Shown here: positions 53,354 to 61,927 of the stretch, in pieces | Layout of the letters: every line of letters begins with the position of its first letter | How positions within the stretch are numbered: the stretch's first letter is position 1 | Assembly: GCA_963745175.1 (NCBI GenBank) | Contig: CAVUWK010000001.1 | Location: forward strand, 331,197 to 395,196 | Direction of reading: 5' to 3' | Source: Bog-473 sp963745175 | Lineage (GTDB): Bacteria > Actinomycetota > Acidimicrobiia > Acidimicrobiales > RAAP-2 | Length of the DNA stretch: 64,000 nucleotides | Position numbers and translations under genes: made by a program | Notes under the pieces: model-generated | Told to the model about the DNA's origin: nothing | The model's input: only the letters and a program-made list of their open reading frames with translations | Databases searched by the model: none

Positions 53354-53872
53354 TTAGCCCATGGACTTTGCACCGTCGATGGTCTCGCGGATGATGTCGG
53401 CGTGACCGGCGTGTTGGGCCGTCTCAGCCACGATGTGGATGAGTGCGCGGCGAGCCGACCAACGCGCGCCGGGCTCAAACCACGGGGCCTCGGGAAGCGG
53501 GTGGGATGCATCGAGCGAAGGTAGGGCGACTATCAGCGCGTCGGTGAGTTGAGCAACGACCTCGTAGCGAGCGATCAGGTCCGCCAGCGTCTCCTCGTCC
53601 GTCATGCGAAAGCCGGCTGCATGGGCCTCGTAGGCGGCCTCGTCGGCCGGGCCGTGAGATTCTGGACCCTCCGCAATGAAGCGGACCCAGCCCTCTTCGG
53701 CGAGCGCGACGTGCTTGATGATGCCTCCCAGGCAGAGCTGGCTGGTGGTGGGAGTCAGCCGAGCCTGGGCATCCGTCAAGCCCGAGACGGTACGGAGCAG
53801 GAGATTCCGATGTTCACTCAATGCGTGCACGAGGTCGTTCCGCTCGAGGTCAGTGGTGATGGTGGACGTCAT
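53354..53872 (-). CDS. DinB/DUF664-family protein
   Basis: 172 residues. Four-helix DinB-like fold: LVHALSEHRNLLLRTVSGLT, GGIIKHVALAEEGWVRFIAE, RRALIHIVAETAQHAGHADI supply the metal-binding histidines. Members include mycothiol- or bacillithiol-dependent enzymes. Divergent from the WYL regulator 86 bp away, which may control it. Confidence 0.85.
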   Translation of the reverse strand: MTSTITTDLERNDLVHALSEHRNLLLRTVSGLTDAQARLTPTTSQLCLGGIIKHVALAEEGWVRFIAEGPESHGPADEAAYEAHAAGFRMTDEETLADLIARYEVVAQLTDALIVALPSLDASHPLPEAPWFEPGARWSARRALIHIVAETAQHAGHADIIRETIDGAKSMG

Positions 53873-53958
53873 GAGCTGGTCCTTTCATTTGGGCTGTTTT
53901 CGGCACCCTAGGACGATTAGCGGCCAGTTATTGACCTAAATACCGCGATACTGGCCAG

Positions 53959-54957
53959 ATGACCACGCCCGGCACGCGCACGCTCCGCCTGCTGTCCCTG
54001 CTCCAGTCCCGGCGCTGCTGGCCGGGGACCGACCTGGCAGCTCGCCTCGAGGTCTCGCCGCGGACGCTCCGTCGGGACATCGACCGCCTCCGAGACCTTG
54101 GCTACCCCGTCGAGGCGCGTCGGGGTGTAGACGGTAGCTACCAGCTCGCGGCGGGCGCCGTGCTTCCTCCACTCTTGCTCGACAACGACGAAGCCGTCGC
54201 CATCGGCGTAGGGCTGCACTCGGCGATCCAGGCGGGTTCGGTTGTGGGCATCGAGGAGTCCTCGCTGCGGGCGCTGACCAAGGTGATCCAAGTCATGCCC
54301 ACTTCGCTCCGGCGCCGAATCGACGCACTTGCAGCGATGACGGTTTCTCTTCCATGGCAGGAGTCCGCCGCCAGCGTCGATGCGGTTGTCCTGGTTTCAG
54401 TGGCCCAGGCCTGCCGGGACGGCGAGCGTATGGAATTCGACTACACCGATAGCGGCGGTGCAGCGAGCACCCGCGTTGTCGACCCGCACCGACTAGTCCT
54501 ACTGGGAAGGCGCTGGTACCTCGTCGCGTGGGATCTGACCCGATTCGATTGGCGTACATTTCGCCTTGACCGACTGGCGGAGCCAAGGGTCACAGGGGCC
54601 CACGCCATCCCGCGCCAACTTCCTGCTGAGAACGCTGGGGAGTTCGTCCGGTCCAGTATCGGGAGTGTCCCGTCGCGGTACCAGGTGGACGTACTCATCG
54701 ATGCCCCCACGGCCGTCGTTCGGGAGCGTATTGGTCCGTGGGGCATCCTCGAAGATGTCAGCTCGGGGCGGTGTCGATTGAGCATGGCCACAGATTCACT
54801 TGATTGGCCAACGCTGGTCCTGGGAAATGCTGCCGCCGAGTTCGAGGTGGTGTCCCCGTTAGAGTTGCTGGACCACCTCCGAGAACGCGCAAACCTCTTC
54901 GGACGCGCCATCGAGCGAGACGGTCGGTCTCAGAACGGCGATCCTGGGACGGACTGA
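53959..54957 (+). CDS. WYL-domain transcriptional regulator with DeoR-type HTH
   Basis: 332 residues. N-terminal HTH TPGTRTLRLLSLLQSRRCWP, RLEVSPRTLRRDIDRLRDLG; WYL domain from about residue 140 (RMEFDYTDSGGAASTRVVDP, GRRWYLVAWDLTRFDWRTFR); C-terminal extension WCX (AEFEVVSPLELLDHLRERAN). WYL proteins sense ligands or nucleic acids. Ends 25 bp before a repeat. Confidence 0.9.
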   Translation: MTTPGTRTLRLLSLLQSRRCWPGTDLAARLEVSPRTLRRDIDRLRDLGYPVEARRGVDGSYQLAAGAVLPPLLLDNDEAVAIGVGLHSAIQAGSVVGIEESSLRALTKVIQVMPTSLRRRIDALAAMTVSLPWQESAASVDAVVLVSVAQACRDGERMEFDYTDSGGAASTRVVDPHRLVLLGRRWYLVAWDLTRFDWRTFRLDRLAEPRVTGAHAIPRQLPAENAGEFVRSSIGSVPSRYQVDVLIDAPTAVVRERIGPWGILEDVSSGRCRLSMATDSLDWPTLVLGNAAAEFEVVSPLELLDHLRERANLFGRAIERDGRSQNGDPGTD

Positions 54958-54981
54958 GCGGGTCATCGCATTGAGCTCTCT

Positions 54982-55006
54982 TGCATAATCGGCGAACTAG
55001 GACGCC
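54982..55006 (+). repeat. Cassette repeat, weak left part
   Basis: TTGCATAATCGGCGAACTAG then GACGCC. Confidence 0.6.
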
Positions 55007-55087
55007 GGTAGGCCAAAAGACCCATTTCCGCATCTGGACGTCGAATGGTTCTCATTTGCCTGGTTTGAGACGCCGATTCTTCTTGGT

Positions 55088-55435
55088 GTGAACCGTCGCA
55101 TAACGACTCAACTGCTACCTCAAGAGACCGTCGAATGGAGCGCTACGGCGGCGCTACAGACCGTTGGACCGACCATCGTGGGTGGAACGCTTTGCCTGAC
55201 CGATAGAAGGCTCTTGTTCGTGCCCAACGGCTTCAATTCCAAGCGGCGCAGAGTGTGGTCGGTCGAGAGGAGCGCCATATCTAATGCCGAAGTGGCCAGA
55301 ATCGGGGATGCGTACAAAGGTGGAATACGGAAGCGTCTCCGGATCCGAATCGCTGGATCGGACGACCAGCTCTTCGCAGTCGAACATGTGGACACCACGA
55401 GAGCTGAACTGGGGATTCGACTGTCAGCTGGTTGA
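55088..55435 (+). CDS. PH/GRAM-like small protein
   Basis: 115 residues from GTG 55088. ETVEWSATAALQTVGPTIVG, GTLCLTDRRLLFVPNG, RRVWSVERSAISNAEVAR is the strand pattern of bacterial PH-like or GRAM domains. No membrane segment. Function unknown. Ends 9 bp before a (split) repeat. Confidence 0.65.
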   Translation: MNRRITTQLLPQETVEWSATAALQTVGPTIVGGTLCLTDRRLLFVPNGFNSKRRRVWSVERSAISNAEVARIGDAYKGGIRKRLRIRIAGSDDQLFAVEHVDTTRAELGIRLSAG

Positions 55436-55443
55436 TACCGAGC

Positions 55444-55472
55444 GTGGCACCGCTGCGTCTCCTTCCCTTCCC
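55444..55472 (+). repeat. Cassette repeat, left half, split by IS110 copy C
   Basis: GTGGCACCGCTGCGTCTCCT then TCCCTTCCC; right half at 57008. Confidence 0.78.
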
Positions 55473-55689
55473 TGCTCCTATGGGTCATGTCAACCCTTTC
55501 GGGGTGAAATTTGTCGGGAGAGAAGACAGCGGACAGACCAATGATGGGCCACTCGTTGCTGAGGGCAAGCTCTTATCAGGTCACGCGTCTTCGAGAGTCG
55601 GTGAACCCGGGCCATGGACCGGCAAATCGGGTTGAAGTCAGTCACTTCGACGACAGGCGTATGGAGAGCCAGGTCCATGGTCCGGGGAT

Positions 55690-56729
55690 CTAGGCGCGAG
55701 GCAGGTAGCGGTAGACCTCGCGAGCGACGTAGCGCTTGAGCATGCGGATGGCCTCGCGCTTGGAGCGACCGTCTTTGACCCGGCGCTCCATGTAGGCCTG
55801 GGTCCTCGGATCAGAGGCGAGCCGGGTGATCACGATGTGCCACAGCGCCCGGTTGGCCTGGCGGTCCCCGCCGCGGTTGAGGCGGTGACGCGTGACCTTG
55901 CCCGAAGAGGCCTCGAGCGGCGAGACGCCGCACAGATGCGCCCAGGCGGCCTCTGAGTGCAGGCGCTCGGGGTTGTCGCCGGCGGTGACGAGCAGCGCGG
56001 CCGCGGTGTCGATGCCGACGCCGTAGACGGCGAGGAGTTCGGGTGCCGTTGTCTCGAGCAGCGGGGTGATCATGGCGTCGAGGTCGGAAATCTCCTCTTC
56101 GAGATCGGCCACCCGATGGGCTAACGAGGACAGCGACGCCTTGGTCGCCGCGGTGACCACATCGGGTGAGCGCGTCGGATGTAGCCCCTGCGCGCCGGCC
56201 ACGAACTGGGCGATGGGGAGGCCCTTGAGCCGGCTCTGCAGCTGGTCAGGGGCGCTGAAGGTGAGCTGGCGCATCTGGGTCAGCGCCTTGATGCGCGCCC
56301 CTCGGGCCGAGCGCTTGGCGACGACGAGGACCCTGATGGCCTCGACCGAGCCGTCCCTCTCTTGGCGGTTCCCTGGGCCCGGCCCGAGAGAACTGCGCGG
56401 GCGGCCTCGACGGCGTCGAGGGGATGGGACTTGCCGCTGTGGTGTCGGGCCTGGCGGTTCTGGCGGTCGACTTCGACCACGTGGACGCCGGCTCGGGCGA
56501 GGAAGCGGGCGATGCCCGCCCCATAGGACCCCGTCCCTTCCACCCCGACTTTTCCGACGTCTCCGAAATCCTCGAGCCATGCCACCAGGCCCGAGTAGCC
56601 GTCGGGATCGGCCGGGAACGATGCGGTTCCGAGCAGGCCACCGACCTCGTCCAATGCGGCGGCCACGTGGACCTCCCCGTGGGTGTCGATGCCACCAGTG
56701 ACGGTGCGTGCAGCTTCTACGATGGTCAT
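55690..56729 (-). pseudogene. IS110 transposase, copy C, same one-base deletion as copy B
   Basis: Same frameshift as copy B, here near 56358. Otherwise both halves are preserved (MTIVEAARTVTGGIDTHGEV start at 56729; SPLEASSGKVTRHRLNRGGD in the C-terminal part). Confidence 0.85.
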
Positions 56730-56763
56730 GCCATCCCTTCCTTTCCTTAAGCGGTTGAGGGAT

Positions 56764-56853
56764 GGCGCGGCCGTCCCGAAAGGAGTGACGGTGCGGGTCG
56801 ATCTGGTCCAACAGACCGGCCCATCACCCCTCTGGAACGGGGCACGCTGCGCC
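56764..56853 (-). ncRNA. Candidate IS110 bridge RNA, copy C
   Basis: Same sequence and pairings as copy B (GGCGC at 56764 with GCGCC at 56849). Confidence 0.6.
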
Positions 56854-57007
56854 TCGTCTCAGTTTGCCCGGAGCTCCGGTCGACGGGGTGCGGACACCAT
56901 CGGGTGTCCGTCGTGATCTCAAGTCAGACCGGTGACTCCGGTGCTCCCGAAACTACTGACGACCAACCTTGCAGCGGTGGATCCTCAGGGAGCTTCTCAA
57001 CATCATT

Positions 57008-57024
57008 GGCGTATGGGGACACCC
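57008..57024 (+). repeat. Cassette repeat, right half, after IS110 copy C
   Basis: GGCGTATGGGGACACCC. Confidence 0.78.
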
Positions 57025-57387
57025 TCGTCCGATCCAGCGAGCTGGCGACGGGTTTGATTTTTCTCCGCTTGCTGATGGAACCCAACGCAACTCTTCGGGC
57101 TGATATGAGGCCCTCCATCCGAAGCCGTCCTCAACCCAGTGAAGAGTTCCGACGACCTCCATATCGCACACAACCCCTTGATCGTCCAAATCAGCTCGGA
57201 GCTCAACCAGCAGCACCTTCAGCCCCTCTTGTGGCCTGAAGCTGGCAGTGCTGAATTGCTTCTGCACATGGCCGCTCAACTTCGAACGGTCACCTTGCTT
57301 GGAACCGAGAAACACGGTGACCACGCCGCCCTCTTCGCCGCTGTAGTTGAAATCGACCATGAGTCGTAGAGGCTCGTTCGGGCTCAT
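57025..57387 (-). CDS. Hypothetical protein reading into the repeat and IS
   Basis: Starts MSPNEPLRLMVDFNYSGEEG at 57387 (or MVAMSP nine bases earlier). About 120 residues are cassette-encoded, ending near EKSNPSPARWIG. The frame has no stop before the split repeat and continues 70 bp into IS110 copy C to 56953, so the original stop was either in or beyond the repeat and has been replaced. No family recognised. Confidence 0.5.
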
Positions 57388-57410
57388 GGCGACCATGGTA
57401 TTTCGAGATC

Positions 57411-57440
57411 CGTAGCCCCAGCCCGGCGGACGGGGTGACC
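57411..57440 (+). repeat. Cassette repeat
   Basis: GTAGCCCCAG then CCCGGCGGACGGGGTGACC. Confidence 0.8.
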
Positions 57441-57456
57441 CTGACTCCATTCTGTT

Positions 57457-57480
57457 TTTCGGGATTCGGGGACACCCTCA
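57457..57480 (+). repeat. Cassette repeat, degenerate
   Basis: TTTCGGGATTCGGGGACACC. Only about 16 bp separate it from the previous copy, so the unit between is empty. Confidence 0.55.
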
Positions 57481-57496
57481 ATCGGCGGACGGCTCA

Positions 57497-57600
57497 GAAT
57501 ATGAAACGAATCAGCTTCTTGGTTGAGTGCTTGTATGCCGGATAGGCGTCGGGAAAGAGGTGCTCCATAGTGTGCTCCTCGACGGTCGATGACGGTCGCG
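57497..57600 (-). pseudogene. C-terminal tail of an isoprenylcysteine methyltransferase-like membrane protein
   Basis: STVEEHTMEHLFPDAYPAYK then HSTKKLIRFIF resembles the conserved C-terminus (E-x-x-L...YxxYxxxT) of ICMT/NnrU-type membrane methyltransferases. Everything upstream is missing. A remnant left between a repeat and the next gene. Confidence 0.45.
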
Positions 57601-57638
57601 GCGTTGCGTCAGCATTTGGACCCCTCAGGCCGCAATCA

Positions 57639-58913
57639 TTAACTGGTGAGCGGTCCCGACCCGTGGAACGGGGCGTCGCCGAAGGCGAACACGCCGTTGT
57701 CGGCGCCGACGAACCAGTACCCGTTGCCGTCCGAGGAAGCGGCCATCCCCGAGATCGGCGCATTGAGGGTGATGCCCCCCGTGGAGCCGAAGAACGTCGC
57801 GTCGAAGCTGAAGATCCCGCCGTCGGTGGCCACGAGCCAGTAGCCGCCAACGGTGTTGGCCGCCATGCCGGTGACCGGCGCGTTGAGGGCGATCCCCCCC
57901 ATCGATCCGTGGAAGACGGCGTCACCGAAGCTGAAGATCCCGCCGTCGGCGGCCACCAGCCAGTAGCCGTTGCCGTCCGGCGTCGACGCCATGCCGACGA
58001 TCGGCTGGTTCAGTGGGCGTCCACCCATCGAGCCGTGGAATGCGGCGTCACCGAAGCTGAAGACCCCGCCGTCGGCGGCCACCAGCCAGTACCCGCCGTG
58101 GTCGGGCGTGGAGGCCATACCGACCACGGGGGAGTTGAGCGGAGTGCCGCCCATTGAGCCGTAGAAGTGGGCGCTCCCGAAGGAGAACACCCCACCGTCC
58201 GCCGCCACCTGCCAGTTGCTGGATCCACCGCCGGCGTTGGCGATACCGACGAACGGCGCATTGCTGGATGCAAAGTTGAACTGGGTGGCGTCGCCGAAGC
58301 CGTACTGGGACCCCTCCAGGGTGACGCTCGAGTACCCGAGATTCCCCGGCGTCCCGGCGATCCCGGCCACGCTGCTGGGGTCCGGGGACTCGGCGATAGG
58401 GTCAGTGATCGTCGATGTCAGCCCCGGACCACCCTGCTGAGAACAGCTCAACGCCGGGAGGGGCACCCCCGCCACGCCGCCGGCCGCACTGGTGGCGGTG
58501 AAGGTGTACGGCACGTTGGCCGGGTCGGCGCAGTGCGGTGACCACAGCCACCCGACGAGCGGGCCCAGCCGGTTGGGCGAGAACGTCACGGTGAAGGTCG
58601 ACGTCAAGGGGTTGCTGTTCACGTTGGCAGGCTTGACGCCCCCCGGACCGGTGATGGACGCCGTGGCCGAGAAGGTGGTCGTGCATGACTCTGCCGGTCC
58701 GTTGGGGATGGCGCGGAAGTTGATGCCGAGGCTCCCGAGCGCACCCTGGGTCGGCCCGGGCACGAGGTGGAACGCGCACCCAGACGCTCCGGCCGGTCCG
58801 GCGGTCGCCACATCGAGGGTTCCCACGCCGAGCCACGACGCGCCGAGGGCGGTGACCATGGCCGCCGCCACCCGGGTCGGTCGCCAACGGCGCCTGCTTG
58901 TCGGACCTGTCAT
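57639..58913 (-). CDS. Secreted protein with tandem GYWLVAADGG repeats
   Basis: 424 residues from ATG 58913. Signal peptide with ATRVAAAMVTALGASWLGVG-like core. A beta-rich region (residues 45-215) with paired cysteines follows, then five or more repeats of about 43 residues: GGYWLVAADGGVFSFGDAAF, HGSMGGRPLNQPIVGMASTP. These repeats are frequent in Acidimicrobiia surface proteins, from general knowledge. Probably an extracellular beta-propeller-like protein. Confidence 0.8.
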   Translation of the reverse strand: MTGPTSRRRWRPTRVAAAMVTALGASWLGVGTLDVATAGPAGASGCAFHLVPGPTQGALGSLGINFRAIPNGPAESCTTTFSATASITGPGGVKPANVNSNPLTSTFTVTFSPNRLGPLVGWLWSPHCADPANVPYTFTATSAAGGVAGVPLPALSCSQQGGPGLTSTITDPIAESPDPSSVAGIAGTPGNLGYSSVTLEGSQYGFGDATQFNFASSNAPFVGIANAGGGSSNWQVAADGGVFSFGSAHFYGSMGGTPLNSPVVGMASTPDHGGYWLVAADGGVFSFGDAAFHGSMGGRPLNQPIVGMASTPDGNGYWLVAADGGIFSFGDAVFHGSMGGIALNAPVTGMAANTVGGYWLVATDGGIFSFDATFFGSTGGITLNAPISGMAASSDGNGYWFVGADNGVFAFGDAPFHGSGPLTS

Positions 58914-59061
58914 CTCGTCCTCCCCCCCTCGATCCACGAACTGAGGCTATCCCCCAGGTTCCATCCATGCCGGGGCCGCCAGAGCCTCGAGGCCCGGTTC
59001 CGTACGCCGTTGGCGTACGGAACTCACCCAAGCCACGAGATCGTCGCTTTCGCCCCATCCG

Positions 59062-60813
59062 CTAAACAGCACCCAGCCGCCTTTGCCAACAGACCGTGGC
59101 TGGGATGGCGCCCCCGGCCCGGCGTTGTGGGGCAGGCTGAGTGCCGTAGGCGGAGTCGGCCCGGCGGTAGTCCGCGAGCGAGCTCTTTTCCTTCTCGAAC
59201 TTGGGGAAGAAGAAGAAGACGAGGATCGCACCGAGCGCGACTGCGATGACCCCGGATGCGAAGGCCCAGTGGTCGCCTTGAACGAAGGACTGCTTGGCCC
59301 CGGCAATGATCTGCTGGGCGTACTGCGGATAGTGCTTGGCGATGGCTGCGGCGCCGTCGTAAGACTTGGTGAGTTCGCTCTGAACGTTGTTGGTGACCTG
59401 CGAGGAGTTCGGGGAACTGCTGATCGCCGCGCCCGCCGCGGCGGCATACCCTGCGGTCAACAGGGCACCCATGATCGACTGCATGATGGCCCCACCAAGG
59501 TCACGCTGCAGGTCGGCAGTACCCGAGGCCATGCCGACCCGAGTGACCGGCACCGAGCCGGTGAGCGAATTAGAAGACGGCGTGCCAGCAAACCCGACCC
59601 CGGCACCGATCAAAGCGAAACCAAGGCCCACCACCCAGTAAGAGGCGCCCTCTTTCCAAAGCAGCAGCATGACGAGAAAAGCGAGGAAGATGCACGCGTC
59701 TCCGGCCAGCAAGACGAGTCGGGAGCCGTGGGAGTCAACGAGCTTGGCTGAGCGGGGGGCGATGAGCACAATGAGCACCGCGGCCGGAAGGATGGCCAGT
59801 CCGGCGTCGATGGTGGAGTAGCCAAGCACGTTCTGCAGATACTGCTCGCCGATGAAGATGGCACCCATCAGTGACCCGAACACGATGATCCCGGAGCAGG
59901 CGGCGACCCAAAAGGTGGGGCGCCCGGCGATGTGCAGGTCATACAGCGGATTGGTCGCGCGGTGCTGGCGGATGACGAACGCCCCGAGCGCCGCCGCGGC
60001 GATGATCGCCGTGCTCAGCACGATCGTCCCGGAGTTGGGCACCGTCGTGAAGTTGATGGACAGGATGAGCCCTCCCATCAGCAGCAGCGACAACATGCCG
60101 CCTAGGTGGTCTACAGGGTCGGTAGTCTCGTTCACGTGGCTAGGGATCAGCTTCCACGCCAGCGGGAAGGCGACCACCACCAACGGCAGCGGTGTCAGGA
60201 ACACCGACCCCCACCACGCGACTGACAGCAGCAGACCCGCGACAAGCACGCCCAGGACTAAAATCGATCCGCCGACAGCCGACCACAACGCGATCGACTT
60301 GGTCCGCGCCGCGCCCGGGCGCCACAGCGCGGTAATGAGCGACAGGGTGGTCGGATAAGCCATGCCCGCGCCCAGGCCGCCCACGAACCTTGCCCCGATC
60401 AGAACCTGGATCGTCGGCGACCAGGCGGCCAGCGTGGACGCCGCTACCGCCACCAACATGCCGATCAGCATCATCTGCTGGCGCCCGTATCGGTCGCCAA
60501 TCGCGCCGAACCACAGCACCGAGACCGCCAGCCCGAGTGAATAGGAAACCGCGACCTGGTTGAGTTGGGTCTGCGAGGCATTGAAGTGCAAGCCGATGTC
60601 GGGCAGGGCCACGTTCGCCACCGCCAACGGCAAGTTCACGACCGCAGCCACCAAAATAAGGGTCGTCAGGAGCAGCCCCGCCCGCTCCGGCACCTCAGAT
60701 CGTGCAGGAGCTTGCGTCGGGAAATCCTCGGTGCCAGCTTCGTCAAGGTGGACATCCGCCCCCGAAGTGCCGTTCAGCCACGCCCAGGTCCGGCAATGTA
60801 GTGGGGCACCCAT
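59062..60813 (-). CDS. MFS transporter, DHA2 (14-TM) drug exporter type
   Basis: The open frame of 583 codons includes both flanking repeats; the protein proper is about 60693 (GTG, VPERAGLLLTTLILVAAVVN) to about 59140. Motif A is LWFGAIGDRYGRQQMMLIGM and motif C-like LVAGLLLSVAWWGSVFLTPL. Fourteen membrane segments and a periplasmic loop before the last (SELTKSYDGAAAIAKHYPQY). Proton-driven export of drugs or metabolites. Both termini run through repeat sequence, so the exact ends are uncertain. Confidence 0.85.
   Translation of the reverse strand: MGAPLHCRTWAWLNGTSGADVHLDEAGTEDFPTQAPARSEVPERAGLLLTTLILVAAVVNLPLAVANVALPDIGLHFNASQTQLNQVAVSYSLGLAVSVLWFGAIGDRYGRQQMMLIGMLVAVAASTLAAWSPTIQVLIGARFVGGLGAGMAYPTTLSLITALWRPGAARTKSIALWSAVGGSILVLGVLVAGLLLSVAWWGSVFLTPLPLVVVAFPLAWKLIPSHVNETTDPVDHLGGMLSLLLMGGLILSINFTTVPNSGTIVLSTAIIAAAALGAFVIRQHRATNPLYDLHIAGRPTFWVAACSGIIVFGSLMGAIFIGEQYLQNVLGYSTIDAGLAILPAAVLIVLIAPRSAKLVDSHGSRLVLLAGDACIFLAFLVMLLLWKEGASYWVVGLGFALIGAGVGFAGTPSSNSLTGSVPVTRVGMASGTADLQRDLGGAIMQSIMGALLTAGYAAAAGAAISSSPNSSQVTNNVQSELTKSYDGAAAIAKHYPQYAQQIIAGAKQSFVQGDHWAFASGVIAVALGAILVFFFFPKFEKEKSSLADYRRADSAYGTQPAPQRRAGGAIPATVCWQRRLGAV
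59109..59138 (+). repeat. Cassette repeat
   Basis: GCGCCCCC then GGCCCGGCGTTGTGGGGCAG. Confidence 0.75.
60768..60813 (+). repeat. Cassette repeat
   Basis: GTGCCGTTCAGCCACGCCCA then GGTCCGGCAATGTAGTGGGG and CACC. GTGCC/GGCAC close it. Confidence 0.8.
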
Positions 60814-60909
60814 CTCTCCGGACCCTCAGTCGGGCCTTGGTTGTCGAGGATACGAATTCATCCCGATGCGCGATCGAAGGGTATAACTCGGCTGACAGAG
60901 AGGAGAGGT

Positions 60910-61471
60910 GTGACCACACTCAAGAACCGGCCGAATACTGCACTCCTTGTGGTCGACGTTCAGCAGGGCGTCGTCCACGGGAACTATGAGCGTGACGTTG
61001 TGGTGGCGAATATCGAGCGCATTGTCGAGAAGGCGCGGCGTGAGGGGATTCCCGTCGTCTGGGTCCAGGACTCTGGCGGAGAGCGGGTCATGGGTAGCGA
61101 CCCTTGGAAGATCGTCCCGGAACTCACACCCCTCGACTCAGATCCGCACGTCGACAAGAAATACGGCGACTCATTCGAGGACACCACCCTGGAATCCGAG
61201 CTGTCGGGCTTGGGGGTCGGGCGACTTGTCGTCGTAGGCGCTCAGACCGATGCATGCATCCGCTCGACCCTCCATGGTGCCTTTGTCAGGGGATACGACA
61301 CCAGCCTCGTCAGCGATGCTCACACGACCGAGGACCAATCTTCTTGGGGTGCACCTCCTCCCCACCAAGTCATCGCCCATACGAACCTCTATTGGACCGA
61401 CCAGGCGGCCCCGGGGGCGGACGGCCCAGGTCGTCGAGACCAAGGCGCTCGATTTCGGTGGGACATCCTGA
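60910..61471 (+). pseudogene. Isochorismatase-family hydrolase, late frameshift
   Basis: GTG 60910 with GAGAGGAGAGG upstream. NTALLVVDVQQGVVHGNYER (catalytic Asp), VVWVQDSGGERVMGSDPWKI, KKYGDSFEDTTLESELSGLG (catalytic Lys), VVGAQTDACIRSTLHGAFVR (Cys). The frame shifts near the GGGGG run at about 61415; the proper end is RTAQVVETKALDFGGTS. About 186 residues. Hydrolyses amides or vinyl ethers, e.g. a nicotinamidase-like enzyme. Confidence 0.85.
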
Positions 61472-61499
61472 GCCTGGAACTCAGTTAGCGACCGATCGC

Positions 61500-61769
61500 T
61501 CAGCAAGTTTCAACACCCTCCTTCCGGCGAAGTGGGATAGAGGGCGACGCCCGCAGCTGGAAGATCCGTTTCAGGAAGTACACGCAGGCGTCGTCCTCGA
61601 TGGCGAACGTCTGTTCCTCGTTGCGATGCCCACGCTCGGAGATGAATACCTTCCAGGTCTGCCCGAAAGCGAGCAGGCACAGCGATTCATGCTGCTCGCT
61701 GTCGAAGCTGTACAGCTGTGGGTCAACCTGAGCCGACTCGACTATCTCCCGGACATCGCTGACCCGCAT
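61500..61769 (-). CDS. Small hypothetical protein ending inside a repeat
   Basis: 89 residues, MRVSDVREIVESAQVDPQLY, with ESLCLLAFGQTWKVFISERG and DDACVYFLKRIFQLRA. The last 14 or so residues (SIPLRRKEGVETC) are encoded by the repeat, so the stop comes from the unit boundary. Looks like a small alpha/beta immunity-type protein, but unassigned. Confidence 0.55.
   Translation of the reverse strand: MRVSDVREIVESAQVDPQLYSFDSEQHESLCLLAFGQTWKVFISERGHRNEEQTFAIEDDACVYFLKRIFQLRASPSIPLRRKEGVETC
61508..61541 (+). repeat. Cassette repeat
   Basis: TTTCAACACCCTCC then TTCCGGCGAAGTGGGATAG. Confidence 0.75.
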
Positions 61770-61787
61770 CGGATGACTCTAAGTCCC

Positions 61788-61826
61788 CGCTGCCTATCCC
61801 ACCCTCCCGGCGGACTGGGGCACCCA
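61788..61826 (+). repeat. Cassette repeat
   Basis: CGCTGCCTATCCCACCCT then CCCGGCGGACTGGGGCACC. Confidence 0.85.
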
Positions 61827-61927
61827 CCACGCCCTCGCCACAGAACATCGTGAGATCATGGGCTGATGGGCCGCCCGGCTAGACGCCACGCACACCGTGA
61901 CCGCAAGATCAGGCCAAGAAGTCACCC

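Larger units (their letters stand above)
55473..57007 (-). mobile_element. IS110-family element, copy C (frameshifted transposase)
   Basis: 1535 bp, nearly identical to copy B, same orientation and same position in a repeat core, 17.0 kb apart. Confidence 0.9.

Noticed and set aside
58385..58400. Repeat-like CTCGGCGATAGGGTCAG
   Set aside because: Inside the coding sequence of the GYWLVAADGG-repeat protein; no left part.
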